A stretch of DNA of 64,000 bases from Rhodospirillales bacterium (GTDB lineage: Bacteria > Pseudomonadota > Alphaproteobacteria > Rhodospirillales > Defluviicoccaceae), in contig JADJXQ010000001.1 in NCBI GenBank assembly GCA_016710335.1, positions 641,000 through 704,999 of the forward strand, given 5' to 3'. The translations under genes and the position numbers were made by a program. A model generated the notes under the pieces. The model saw only the letters and a list, made by a program, of their open reading frames with translations, did not search any database and had not been told where the DNA came from. Position 1 is the stretch's first letter. Every line of letters begins with the position of its first letter. Below, piece after piece: positions 48,301 through 56,745 of the stretch.

Positions 48301-48349
48301 GTTGATGCACCATGCGCATGACATCATGACCGAGGAGATGAGCCCGTGA
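45302..48349 (+). CDS. NfnA-NfnB-type flavoprotein fused to a rubredoxin-like zinc ribbon and rubrerythrin
   Basis: A 1015-residue multidomain protein. Residues 1-285 resemble NfnA/SudB with FAD/NAD domains and a [2Fe-2S] site (Asp218, Cys222, Cys225, Cys237). About 290-765 resemble GltD/NfnB, with two Cys-rich [4Fe-4S] motifs (CIQCAKPTCIAGCP; CGRVCPQESQCESQC), a GSGPSGL FAD fold and a GAGNTAMD NADPH fold. From 795 comes a four-Cys zinc/rubredoxin-like segment (CPKC, then CGDC, CPYC). From about 860 a ferritin-like rubrerythrin domain has E...EMEAEH and EEREH iron ligands. It could couple NAD(P)H to peroxide or O2 reduction within one chain. Overlaps the next gene by 4 bases. Confidence 0.9.
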   Translation: MYDIVRCNVFSDSTFLWEVHAPDVARAAEPGHFVMVRLHEGSERIPLTVADYDREAGTITLVIQALGKTTLEMRDHYAAGDTILDFVGPLGLPQHVERVGTVVLVGGGLGVAPIYPQLRAFKAAGNRTIGIVGFRNKDLVFWEDKFRQYCDELIVCTDDASYGKPGLVTGALQEVLETQAPDLVVAIGPLPMMHACVETTRPFGVRTMVSLNAIMVDGTGMCGSCRVNVGGEVKFACVEGPDFDGHAVDFRELMARQKRFKGQEAAANADYAHTCNLEKQLFEDNKRGIRKLKELPPHQTPMPERNPVERAQNFQEVNLGYGLAEAFKEAERCIQCAKPTCIAGCPVAIDIPRFIRHLLVRDVDGALAVIHESNLFPSICGRVCPQESQCESQCVIAKKIDAVGIGRLERFIGDMAKAPVAVPPANAGALGRVAIIGSGPSGLAAAADLVRSGAAVTVYEALHVVGGVLRYGIPSFRLPRDIIDREVQYLRDLGVKFETNKVVGKTFTIAQLQGEMGYDAVFIGAGAGAPAFLGIPGEFAGQVYSANEFLTRVNLMGGDRFPYLDTPIGLGDSVVVIGAGNTAMDCLRVARRAGAGTVRCVYRRSEAEAPARIEELRHAKEEGIEFFFLHAPVAIHTDDDGNVRGMRVQKMQLGEPDERGRRRPEPLDEFADLDCDTVIYALGTKANPIVTKSTAGLGTNARGYVVADEATQATNLPGVFAGGDIVTGGATVILAMGAGRRAAKAIGAWLQGGKRAWPVTTAEMEAFVPGAVAARPAVEGATAARPAVEADAAVCPKCRQPLEGDESYICCADATLQWRCGDCGKVSEGFAFPYGLCPYCGGALAVLDERRVEDAKALAAIREAFEIELGGRAFYVRAAEETTDPTLRALFGTFAEMEAEHMATLMRRYHVEPPAPAPGFRTERAALYAGIDNRPQDPGNLLRIAIAFEERAVRFFAERGDGCAAGSAEAQLYRELAAEEREHVALLTTEYQRFQAGLPGLMHHAHDIMTEEMSP

Positions 48350-48783
48350 GCGCCTGGAAAGAGACGGTGCGCGCCGTGGTGTTCCCGTGGCATTGCGACC
48401 AGTTCGGGCACATGAACGTGCGCTGGTACGCCCACTGGCTGGACGATGCGGCGTTCCACGTGTGGGCGGCGAATGGCGTGACGTTCCGGCGCATGCGGGA
48501 GCTGGGGGTGCATACGGTCTCGGCGCGCACCACCACCGACTTCGTGCGCGAGCTGGTCGCCGGCGACATGGTGGTGGTGTGGAGCGCGTTCTCGCGCCTT
48601 GGCCGCTCCAGCGTCACCTACCAGCACCGCATGCGAAGCGTCGAGACCGGCATCGAGCACGCCCGTCAGGAGGCCATCGAGGTATTCTTCGACCCCGCCA
48701 CCCGCAAGTCCGCCCCGATTCCCGACGAGTTCCGCGCCGCCATCGAACCCATGCTCGTCGACCCGGCCAGCGCGCCGGATTGA
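48346..48783 (+). CDS. 4HBT-type thioesterase
   Basis: A 145-residue hotdog thioesterase with the catalytic pattern CDQFGHMNVRWYAHWLDDAA (Asp in DQFGHMN, then the helix). It starts with a GTG four bases inside the fusion gene stop (translational coupling), so it is made together with the NfnAB-rubrerythrin protein. Substrate is unknown. Confidence 0.85.
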   Translation: MSAWKETVRAVVFPWHCDQFGHMNVRWYAHWLDDAAFHVWAANGVTFRRMRELGVHTVSARTTTDFVRELVAGDMVVVWSAFSRLGRSSVTYQHRMRSVETGIEHARQEAIEVFFDPATRKSAPIPDEFRAAIEPMLVDPASAPD

Positions 48784-48898
48784 AGCAACGCGCCGTTCCT
48801 CCCTGAGAAGATCCCCGTTGGTCCCTTCCGCCTTGGTCGCGAACGCCGCGGGCCCCGCGCGATGACGATTGGAGCCCGCGGCGGCGTGTCGTCGGCGA

Positions 48899-50581
48899 TC
48901 AGGTCCGCGAGGCGAGGAGGCCGCGGGCGACGACGTGGGCCTGGATTTCGGCGGCGCCCTCGAAGACGTTGAGGATGCGGGCGTCGCAGAGGACCCGCGA
49001 GATCGGGTACTCGAGCGCGTAGCCGTTGCCGCCGTGGATTTGCAGCGCGTTGTCAGCGTTGGCCCAGGCGACGCGAGCCGCCAACAACTTGGCCATGCCG
49101 GCCTCGATGTCGCAGCGCTGGTCGAGGTCCTTCTGGCGAGCCGAGTCGTAGGTGACCTGGCGGGCGATCATGGTCTCCGTCGCCATCCATGCCAGCTTGC
49201 CGAACACCCGCGGGAACTCGAAGATCGGCCGGCCGAACTGGTTGCGCTCCTGGGCGTATTTGAGGCCCAATTCCATGGCGCACTGGGCGACGCCGACGGC
49301 CCGCGCCGCGGTCTGGATACGCGCACCCTCGAACGTCGACATGAGCTGCTTGAAGCCGTTGCCTTCGGAACGGCCGAGCAGGTTGTCGGCCGGCACCTCG
49401 AAGTCGTCGAAGGCGATCTCGTATTCCTTCATGCCGCGGTAGCCGAGCACCTCGATCTCGCCGCCGCTCATCCCCTTGGCCGGGAACGGATCGGCGTCGG
49501 TGCCGCGGGGCTTCTCGGCAAGGAACATGCTGAGGCCCTTGTACCCGTCGGTGTTGGGGTCGGTGCGGACCAGCAAGGTCATCAGGTCGGTGCGCGCCGC
49601 GTGGGTGATCCAAGTCTTGTTGCCGGTGACCTTGTAGACGTCGCCATTCTTGATGGCGCGGGTGCGGAGCGAGCCCAGATCCGAGCCGGTGTTGGGCTCG
49701 GTGAACACCGCGGTCGGCAGGATCTCGGCGGATGCGAGCTTGGGGAGGAAATGGGCCTTCTGGTCATCGGTGCCGCCGAGCTTGATCAACTCGCCGGCGA
49801 TCTCGGAGCGGGTGCCGAGCGAGCCGACGCCGATGTAGGCGCGGGACAACTCCTCCGTCACCACGCACATCGCCATCTTGCCCATGCCGAGGCCGCCGAA
49901 CTCCTCCGGGATGGTCAGCCCGAACACGCCGAGTTCGGCCATTTCCTGGATGATCTCCATCGGAATCAGCTCGTCCCGTTCGTGCCAGCCGTGCGCATAG
50001 GGAACCACCTTTTCCTCGGCCCAGCGCCGGAACTGATCCGAGATCATGGTCATGTCTTCTTCGAGCCCGTTGTCGCCGAAATGGCCGTCGGCGATGGAGA
50101 GCGCGATCCGGTGGCGCACCGCCGCGGTGTTGCCGTGCTTGATCAGGGTCGCGACCTGCGGCGTGTAGAACGCATGCAGGGTTTCGTCTGGGACGCCCAT
50201 ATCGCCCGGGCGGACGATCTCGACCTGCGACATGGGAATGCCGCCGGCGATCTGCGCCAGGTATTCACCGAATGCCGCCTGGAGGTAGAGCTGCTCCAGC
50301 TCCCCCCAGCGGCCGTCGCCATGGAGGCGTTCGGCCCACGCCAGCATGGCGCGCAAGCTGGAGGAGTACGTCGCCATCCACGCATAACCATGGGCGGCGA
50401 ACTGCTCCTGGTCCACCAGATCGGCGGAGATGCGACCGTCGCGCACGACCCTGCGCGCGACCTGTTTCCGCACCTCGACCAGCAAGTGCTGGACGGCGGC
50501 GTAGGCCTCCTCGCAGGTCGGGATCAGGTCGGCAATCAACAGCTTGTCGTCGGCCAAGTTCTCGTTGGCAGTGTCGTTCAT
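48899..50581 (-). CDS. mcd: (2S)-Methylsuccinyl-CoA dehydrogenase
   Basis: A 560-residue acyl-CoA dehydrogenase that oxidises (2S)-methylsuccinyl-CoA to mesaconyl-CoA in the ethylmalonyl-CoA pathway. It has the extra N-terminal domain of Mcd (to about 160), the acyl-CoA dehydrogenase core with LTIPEEFGGLGMGKMAM, TEPNTGSDLGSLRT, the GGNGYALEYPISRVLCDARI end motif, and Mcd-like length. The location next to ccr and ecm supports the assignment. GGGGACG precedes the ATG. It is downstream of ccr, with a hairpin between. Confidence 0.93.
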   Translation of the reverse strand: MNDTANENLADDKLLIADLIPTCEEAYAAVQHLLVEVRKQVARRVVRDGRISADLVDQEQFAAHGYAWMATYSSSLRAMLAWAERLHGDGRWGELEQLYLQAAFGEYLAQIAGGIPMSQVEIVRPGDMGVPDETLHAFYTPQVATLIKHGNTAAVRHRIALSIADGHFGDNGLEEDMTMISDQFRRWAEEKVVPYAHGWHERDELIPMEIIQEMAELGVFGLTIPEEFGGLGMGKMAMCVVTEELSRAYIGVGSLGTRSEIAGELIKLGGTDDQKAHFLPKLASAEILPTAVFTEPNTGSDLGSLRTRAIKNGDVYKVTGNKTWITHAARTDLMTLLVRTDPNTDGYKGLSMFLAEKPRGTDADPFPAKGMSGGEIEVLGYRGMKEYEIAFDDFEVPADNLLGRSEGNGFKQLMSTFEGARIQTAARAVGVAQCAMELGLKYAQERNQFGRPIFEFPRVFGKLAWMATETMIARQVTYDSARQKDLDQRCDIEAGMAKLLAARVAWANADNALQIHGGNGYALEYPISRVLCDARILNVFEGAAEIQAHVVARGLLASRT

Positions 50582-50640
50582 GGCGTCGTCCCCTTGGCGT
50601 CGAAGTATCCACCCCGTGTTGTATGGGGCCTCTCAGTGAA

Positions 50641-50677
50641 GAACAGGGCGGCGCCGTTGCCGGCCACCGCCCTGTTC
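50641..50677 (-). terminator. Hairpin between the ccr-CBS and mcd genes
   Basis: GAACAGGGCGG (50641-50651) pairs perfectly with CCGCCCTGTTC (50667-50677), 11 pairs, loop 15. On the minus strand it lies 18 bases beyond the ccr stop. It is followed by no strong T-run, so it may only partly terminate before mcd. Confidence 0.5.
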
Positions 50678-50694
50678 GGTCCGCACCCTCGCGA

Positions 50695-52452
50695 TCAGTC
50701 GGTGTCGATGAGCTTGCGGACGATGTCTGTCATCGACAGAACGCCGACCGGCTTGCCGTCCTCTGTGATCACCAACCGATGGATGCGCAGGCGCATCATG
50801 TCGGAAATGGCCGAAGACAGCGGATCGTCGATGTCGCGGGTGACACAGCCCTGGCTCATCCAGTCGCCGACCGAGAAATTGCGCACATCGTCGATGCTGC
50901 GTCCCTGGCGGGCGAGGACAATGTCGGTCTGCGACAGGACGCCGACCGCCTTGCCCCCTTCGATCACCACCAGTGCGTGGATGTCCTTGTCGGCCATGAT
51001 CCTGGCGGCCGCGTTCAGGTTGTCGGAGCGCGAGCACGAGATGATGCCCGGATGCATGCGGTCGCGCACCTTGCTGCCGTCGTCGACGATCTTGAACTCC
51101 TCGTCCATGCCGGCGACGTCGGGCAGCGGCGCCGAAAGCGGTAACGGCGGCGGCGACGTGTGCACGTCGCCGGCCGGCAAAACCGCCCGCTCGCGCGCCA
51201 CCGGTCCTTTGGCGGCCTTACCTAGGCCGAAGTCCGGCGCGCCGATCAGCACCGCCATGCTGCCGTGGGGATGCAGGTTGTCGTGCATCAACTGGTGCGC
51301 GGTCGGCAAGTCCTCATACGTGAACGCCTTCGACATGCAGGGATCGAGCTTGCCATCAAGGGCGAGTTCGTTCATCGCGTAAGCCTGTTCGTCGTTGGCG
51401 AAGTGGGAGCCCTGCACCCGCTTCTGCCGCATCCACAGATAGCGGAGATCGACAGTGGCGTTGTAGCCAGTCGTGCCGGCGCAGATCACCACCATGCCGC
51501 CGGTTTCGCAGACGAACATGGACGTGGGGATGGTGGACTCGCCAGGATGCTCGAACACCACGGTGGGTTGTCGCTTCTCGCCGAGAACCTCCCAGAACTT
51601 GGAGCCGAACGATCGGACGCCCTTCAGCCAGTTGGCGTAGCCGACGGCGTCTTTCCAGTGCGGCAGCATGCCCCAGTGGTCGAAGTCCTTGCGATTGATG
51701 CAGCCCTTTGCGCCGAGCTTCATGCAGTAGTCGACCTTGTCGTCGCCGGAGATGACGGCGACCGGAATAGCGCCGGCGGCGCGGACGATCTGGATGGCCA
51801 TCGAGCCGAGCCCCCCGGCGCCGCCCCAGATCAGCACCGGATCGTTCGGCTTCATTGCGTGCTCCGGCCACCCGTGCAGCATGCGCCAAGCCGTGGCGCC
51901 GACTAGGGTGTAGGCGGCCGCCTCCTCCCACGTCATGTGCGCCGGCTTCGGCATGCACTGGTGCGCCTGCACCTTGGTGAACTGGGCGAAGCTGCCCCAA
52001 TTGGTCTCGTAGCCCCAGATGCGGAAGGTCGGCGAGTACATCGGGTCGTTGCCGGCCTTGACCCAGGAGCAGTCGCGGCTCCACTGGCCGCAATGGACCA
52101 CCACCTCGTCGCCGACCTTGATGTTGGTGACGTCCTTGCCGACCTTGTAGACGATGCCGGACGCGTCCGAGCCGCCAATGTGAAAAGCCTCTTTTTCGCC
52201 GGCTTTCTGGCGCGCCTTGATGACGTTGACCGGAATCCCGAGGGCGGCCCACACGTTGTTGTAGTTGATGCCGGCGGCCATCACGTAGACCAGGGCCTCG
52301 TCATCCTTGATCTCCGGGACGTCGATGACTTCCTTCTGGAAGGCGGTGGTCGGCTGGCCGAAACGCTCTTCGCGTATCAGCCAGGCATTCATTTTGGCAG
52401 GCACTTCACCGACCGGCGGGGCGTCACCGATCTCGTAGACTTCCTTGGTCAT
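50695..52452 (-). CDS. ccr: Crotonyl-CoA carboxylase/reductase fused to a C-terminal CBS pair
   Basis: Reductively carboxylates crotonyl-CoA with CO2 and NADPH to (2S)-ethylmalonyl-CoA. Residues 1 to about 410 are a complete Ccr: AAGINYNNVWAALG, the Rossmann motif WGGAGGLGSMA, and SHFAND with the conserved His. Canonical Ccr proteins are about 430 residues and end there. Here a Pro-rich linker (to about 455) leads to two CBS repeats (461-585; CBS1 with DIHALVVIEGGKAVGVLSQT, CBS2 with RIHRLVITEDGKPVGVLSMT). CBS pairs bind adenosine nucleotides, so allosteric control by AMP/ATP/NADPH status is plausible. GGAGGAAG precedes the ATG. Confidence 0.93.
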   Translation of the reverse strand: MTKEVYEIGDAPPVGEVPAKMNAWLIREERFGQPTTAFQKEVIDVPEIKDDEALVYVMAAGINYNNVWAALGIPVNVIKARQKAGEKEAFHIGGSDASGIVYKVGKDVTNIKVGDEVVVHCGQWSRDCSWVKAGNDPMYSPTFRIWGYETNWGSFAQFTKVQAHQCMPKPAHMTWEEAAAYTLVGATAWRMLHGWPEHAMKPNDPVLIWGGAGGLGSMAIQIVRAAGAIPVAVISGDDKVDYCMKLGAKGCINRKDFDHWGMLPHWKDAVGYANWLKGVRSFGSKFWEVLGEKRQPTVVFEHPGESTIPTSMFVCETGGMVVICAGTTGYNATVDLRYLWMRQKRVQGSHFANDEQAYAMNELALDGKLDPCMSKAFTYEDLPTAHQLMHDNLHPHGSMAVLIGAPDFGLGKAAKGPVARERAVLPAGDVHTSPPPLPLSAPLPDVAGMDEEFKIVDDGSKVRDRMHPGIISCSRSDNLNAAARIMADKDIHALVVIEGGKAVGVLSQTDIVLARQGRSIDDVRNFSVGDWMSQGCVTRDIDDPLSSAISDMMRLRIHRLVITEDGKPVGVLSMTDIVRKLIDTD

Positions 52453-52742
52453 GGGGCTTCCTCCGCGAGCGTTCTGAGCATCCGATCCGTTGCGTGTCGT
52501 AACGCCGCAACGTGACGAGGGTCGGCCGGCTCCAGCGGCGAAGGCATCAAGAAAATGCTGCCGGAGACCGGCGAATTTGGTTGGGTGCGACGTTGACAAC
52601 CAATAAAGTCTTTTAGCGGCTTGCGTCTTTCTTCGCAATGCACAAGTTGCTAAGCTCCTCGGGCAGACCCTGGAGATTCAGCGAGATTCAGAGAGTTGTC
52701 CGCACGTCCCGGCGGCGCAGCGGGCGCGAAAGGAGGGAGGGC

Positions 52743-54782
52743 ATGGCCGACGATTTAGCAAGTGCAGCACAAGAAGCGGCAGCACGACGGGCGGCGCAAG
52801 GGGCGGCGGGCACGCGCGACAAGCCGTGGCTCATCCGCACTTATTCCGGCTATGGCTCGGCCAAGGAGTCCAACGCGCTCTACCGCAAGAACCTGGCGCG
52901 CGGCCAGACGGGGCTCTCCATCGCCTTCGATCTGCCGACCCAGACCGGCTACGACTCAGACCATGTGCTGGCCCGTGGCGAGGTCGGCAAGGTCGGCGTT
53001 CCGGTTTGTCATCTGGGAGACATGGTGGCGCTGCTCGACGGCATCCCGCTCGACCGTATGAACACCTCGATGACCATCAACGCGCCGGCCGCGTGGATGC
53101 TGGCGCTCTACATCGCGGCGGCCGAACGGCAGGGGGTCGAGCGCAAGGCGCTCAGCGGCACCACCCAGAACGACATCATCAAGGAATATCTGTCGCGCGG
53201 CACCTATGTTTTTCCGCCGGCGCCGTCCATGCGGCTTACAGCCGACACCATCGCCTACACCTATCGCGAGGTGCCGAAGTGGAACCCGATCAACGTCTGC
53301 TCGTATCACCTGCAGGAGGCCGGCGCCACGCCGGTGCAGGAGCTTGCCTATGCGCTTGCGAACGCTTTAGCCGTGCTCGACGCCGTGAAGGCCTCGGGGC
53401 AGGTGCCCGAAGATGAATTCCCCGAAGTGGTGGGGCGCATCAGTTTCTTCGTCAACGCCGGCATCCGCTTCATCACCGAGCTCTGCAAGATGCGCGCGTT
53501 CTCGCATCTGTGGGACGAAATGGTGCGCCAACGTTACGGCGTCGAGGAGGAGCGCTACCGCCGCTTCCGCTATGGCGTTCAGGTCAACTCGCTGGGGCTG
53601 ACCGAGCAGCAGCCGGAGAACAACGTATACCGCATCCTGTTGGAGATGCTGGCGGTGGTGCTCTCCAAAAATGCGCGCGCCCGCGCCGTGCAGCTTCCGG
53701 CGTGGAACGAGGCGTTGGGTCTGCCTCGGCCGTGGGATCAGCAATGGTCGCTGCGCCTGCAGCAGATCGTCGCCTACGAGACGGACCTCCTGGAGTACGG
53801 CGACATCTTCGACGGCGCCGGCGTCATTGCCGAAAAGGTGGAGGAACTGAAGTACCGGGCCCGCGAGGAGTTGGCGCGCATCGATGACATCGGCGGCGCT
53901 GTCGCCGCGGTCGAGTCGAGCTACATGAAGCAGCGGCTGGTCGAGTCCAACGCACTGCGACTGGCGGCCATCGAGAGCGGCGAACAGGTGGTAATCGGCG
54001 TCAACAAGTTCCAGGACGCCGAGCCGTCGCCGCTCTCGACCGGCGAAGGCAGCATCATGGTCATCGACCCCAAGTCCGAGGCGGCGCAGATCGAGAGCCT
54101 CAATGCGTGGCGCGGCGGGCGTGACGCCGGCGCGGTCGCCACGGCGCTCGCGGATCTGGCGACGGCAGCCAGGGACGGCGCCAACATCATGCCGCCGTCA
54201 ATCGCCTGCGCCCATGCCGGCGTCACCACCGGCGAATGGGCCGGGTGCCTCCGCGAGATCTTCGGGGAATACCGGGCGCCGACCGGTGTCGCGCAGGCGG
54301 CGATCACCAGCGACGCCAAGGCGCTGCAGGCGGTGCGCGTGCGCGTCAAGGGGCTCAGCGACAGGCTCGGCCGGCGGATCAAGATCCTGGTCGGCAAACC
54401 GGGGCTCGACGGTCACTCCAACGGCGCCGAGCAGATCGCGCTCCGCGCCCGCGACGCCGGGATGGAGGTGGTCTACGAGGGCATCCGCTTGACCCCGGAA
54501 CAGATCGTCGGCGCCGCCCTCGACGAGGACGTGCACGTGATCGGCCTATCCATTCTCTCCGGCTCGCACGTGCCCTTGGTCGCCGAGATCATGGAGCGGA
54601 TGCGGGACTTGGAGATGACCGACGTGCCGGTGATCGTCGGCGGCATCATCCCACCGGAGGATGCCAGATCATTGACGGCGGCCGGAGTGGCGCGAGTCTA
54701 CACACCGAAGGACTTCGACCTCAACGTGATCATGGCGGATATCGTCACGGTGATCGAAGGAGCGCCCAAGGCGGCGGCTTGA
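52743..54782 (+). CDS. ecm: Ethylmalonyl-CoA mutase
   Basis: A 679-residue B12-dependent mutase converting (2R)-ethylmalonyl-CoA to methylsuccinyl-CoA. The N-terminal barrel has the Ecm-type string FDLPTQTGYDSDHVLARGEV and SMTINAPAAWML; the C-terminal B12 domain has the DxHxxG ligand motif in GLDGHSNGAEQ. Sequence features fit Ecm (MeaA) better than methylmalonyl-CoA mutase. The ATG at 52743 follows GGAGGGAGGG. It is divergent from ccr, with a 290-bp shared regulatory region. Confidence 0.92.
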   Translation: MADDLASAAQEAAARRAAQGAAGTRDKPWLIRTYSGYGSAKESNALYRKNLARGQTGLSIAFDLPTQTGYDSDHVLARGEVGKVGVPVCHLGDMVALLDGIPLDRMNTSMTINAPAAWMLALYIAAAERQGVERKALSGTTQNDIIKEYLSRGTYVFPPAPSMRLTADTIAYTYREVPKWNPINVCSYHLQEAGATPVQELAYALANALAVLDAVKASGQVPEDEFPEVVGRISFFVNAGIRFITELCKMRAFSHLWDEMVRQRYGVEEERYRRFRYGVQVNSLGLTEQQPENNVYRILLEMLAVVLSKNARARAVQLPAWNEALGLPRPWDQQWSLRLQQIVAYETDLLEYGDIFDGAGVIAEKVEELKYRAREELARIDDIGGAVAAVESSYMKQRLVESNALRLAAIESGEQVVIGVNKFQDAEPSPLSTGEGSIMVIDPKSEAAQIESLNAWRGGRDAGAVATALADLATAARDGANIMPPSIACAHAGVTTGEWAGCLREIFGEYRAPTGVAQAAITSDAKALQAVRVRVKGLSDRLGRRIKILVGKPGLDGHSNGAEQIALRARDAGMEVVYEGIRLTPEQIVGAALDEDVHVIGLSILSGSHVPLVAEIMERMRDLEMTDVPVIVGGIIPPEDARSLTAAGVARVYTPKDFDLNVIMADIVTVIEGAPKAAA

Positions 54783-54973
54783 CGGAGATGGTGCCGGCGG
54801 CCGCCGGACGTGATCGCCGCGACACAACATCGCGTCGCTCGTGCGAGGCGGCGAAGCCGACGAAGCAATCCATAAAGAGGTCGCCATCGGGGCGCGGCTG
54901 GTTACTATGACGCCTCAGACAACGGCCTGGTCATCTACGTGAGCAAGATCAACGAGAAGGAAGGGAGAACGTC

Positions 54974-55978
54974 ATGGCCGCGAGCGGAGACTTCCAGGCA
55001 TTGGTCCTCGAGGAGGACGGCGGCAAGGTGTCGTCGAGCATCAAGACGCTGTCCGACGCGGACCTGCCCGAAGGCGACGTGGTCGTCCGGGTATCCTATT
55101 CGGATCTCAACTACAAGGACGGGATGATCCTGAAGGGTCTCGGCAAGCTGGTCCGCACCTACCCGCACGTGCCGGGCGTCGACTTTTCGGGCGTCGTCGA
55201 GACGTCGCAGTCGCCCCGCTTCGAGCCTGGCGACGAGGTGATCCTGACCGGCTGGCGGGTCGGCGAGGTGCACTGGGGCGGATACGCCGGCAAGGCTCGG
55301 GTCAAGTCCGAATGGCTGGTGCCGCTGCCGTCGGGCATGACCCAGAAGCAGGCGATGGCCATCGGCACTGCCGGCTTCACGGCGATGCTGGCGACCATGG
55401 CGCTGGAGGATCACGGGCTCAAGCCGGAGACGCCGGGCGAGGTGCTGGTCACCGGCGCCGGCGGCGGCGTCGGCAGCATCGCCGTGGCGCTGCTCGCCCG
55501 CCTCGGCTACCGGGTGGCGGCGGTCACGGGGCGCGCCGAAACCCACGATTACCTGAAGGGGCTGGGGGCCGCGACCATCGTCGATCGCAGCGAGTTGCAA
55601 ACGCCGCCGAAGGGTCCGCTGGCGCGCGAACGCTGGTCGGGCGTTATCGATAACGTCGGCGGCGACATGCTCTCCAACCTGATCCCGGCGATGGCCTACT
55701 GGTCAAGCGCGGCGATCGTCGGCAACGCCGGCGGCGTCCAGTTTTCCACCACCGTCATCCCGTTTCTCCTGCGCGGCATCAACCTGCTCGGCATCGACTC
55801 GGCGACCTGCCCGACAGAGCGGCGCCTCATCGCCTGGTCGCGCCTCGCACGCGAGTTGCCGATGGACAAGCTGGAGGAGATGACGACCGAGACCCGGCTG
55901 GCGGACGTCCCCGACCTCGCCGAGCAGATCCTCAAGGGCCGGATCAAGGGGCGGACGGTCATCGACGTTCAATCCTGA
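54974..55978 (+). CDS. acuI: Acrylyl-CoA reductase (NADPH), AcuI type
   Basis: A 334-residue medium-chain reductase of the YhdH/AcuI group: KTLSDADLPEGDVVVRVSYS, LNYKDGMILKGLGKLVRTYP, Rossmann VTGAGGGVGSIAVALLARLG. AcuI reduces acrylyl-CoA to propionyl-CoA in 3-hydroxypropionate and DMSP metabolism, which feeds the same propionyl-CoA pool as the ethylmalonyl-CoA pathway. No zinc ligands, as expected. AAGGGAG precedes the ATG. Confidence 0.9.
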   Translation: MAASGDFQALVLEEDGGKVSSSIKTLSDADLPEGDVVVRVSYSDLNYKDGMILKGLGKLVRTYPHVPGVDFSGVVETSQSPRFEPGDEVILTGWRVGEVHWGGYAGKARVKSEWLVPLPSGMTQKQAMAIGTAGFTAMLATMALEDHGLKPETPGEVLVTGAGGGVGSIAVALLARLGYRVAAVTGRAETHDYLKGLGAATIVDRSELQTPPKGPLARERWSGVIDNVGGDMLSNLIPAMAYWSSAAIVGNAGGVQFSTTVIPFLLRGINLLGIDSATCPTERRLIAWSRLARELPMDKLEEMTTETRLADVPDLAEQILKGRIKGRTVIDVQS

Positions 55979-56152
55979 CGCGCTTCCCGGCGTCGAGCCG
56001 GGTGCCATGGGACATTCTTATCGACGCGCTGCCCGCCATGATGGTATCTTGTCTGGGCGCTCAACTGCAGAAGGCGGCTGAGCCGGCACGATCGAGCAAC
56101 ATCAAGGTCGGGTCGCCGGCAGCGGCATCTGTGAGGGAGGAGCACGAGGAGC

Positions 56153-56410
56153 GTGGGCTGGATCGCCGCCATCGTCGTGGCGTTGTCGGTGCTGATCGCC
56201 GGCTGTGAAACCGACCCATGGAAGCAGGACCCGGTCGCCGGATTCACGCCGCTGCCGATCTACTGTTATCGCACCATCGCCGATGTCGACTGCTTCGCGG
56301 ACCCCGTTGATCGTCACCGCCGCCGCCTTGTCGCATACGAAGGCCCGTGGCCGGGCTACGGTCCGCGGCCCAAGGTCCCGTTTCCCTCGGCTTTGCCCGC
56401 GGAGCCATGA
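56153..56410 (+). CDS. Small lipoprotein
   Basis: An 85-residue protein with a short signal and lipobox (LSVLIAGC). The mature part contains four Cys or aromatic positions (IYCYRTIADVDCFADP) and a Pro/Gly-rich tail. Family unknown. Start is a GTG with GAGGAG nearby but close. Confidence 0.6.
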   Translation: MGWIAAIVVALSVLIAGCETDPWKQDPVAGFTPLPIYCYRTIADVDCFADPVDRHRRRLVAYEGPWPGYGPRPKVPFPSALPAEP

Positions 56411-56576
56411 CCGGCGATACGGCGTGGACCCGGAGGCGACGAACCCGCGGCGACCGCAGGGATCGAGCCCAAACCCACGGCACGGGGGCTGCCGCCGCGG
56501 TGGCCGCTACCCGCGCCGGATGAACTTGACACTCCCGCCACTTCATTCATATTCGGTTCCAGTCGGCCCTGCGGTA

Positions 56577-56653
56577 GGCGGAGTAGCTCAGCTGGTTAGA
56601 GCAGCGGAATCATAATCCGCGTGTCGGGGGTTCGAGTCCCTCCTCCGCTACCA
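56577..56653 (+). tRNA. tRNA-Met (CAT), elongator
   Basis: A 77-base cloverleaf with encoded CCA. Acceptor GGCGGAG pairs with CTCCGCT (one G-T pair), the D-arm is GCTCAGCTGGTTAGAGC, the anticodon stem GCGGA/TCCGC holds loop ATCATAA with anticodon CAT, and the T-arm is GGGGGTTCGAGTCCCTC. The sequence matches elongator Met rather than Ile2(CAT) tRNAs. Confidence 0.95.
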
Positions 56654-56745
56654 ACACCATTGATAGCTTAGGCTCCTTTGGGGGACCATCTTCGTGAGTC
56701 GCGGGGCGATGTTTTCGGCGGCTGCGAGGGCGGCGGCCGGTTGTT

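Noticed and set aside
48869..51382. Plus-strand frame of 837 codons across mcd and the end of ccr
   Set aside because: Antisense to two recognisable enzymes; no motifs, no ribosome site.
52593..52620. TTGACA in the ccr/ecm divergent region as an ecm promoter
   Set aside because: No acceptable -10 box at 15-18 bases; I could not define either promoter in this region.
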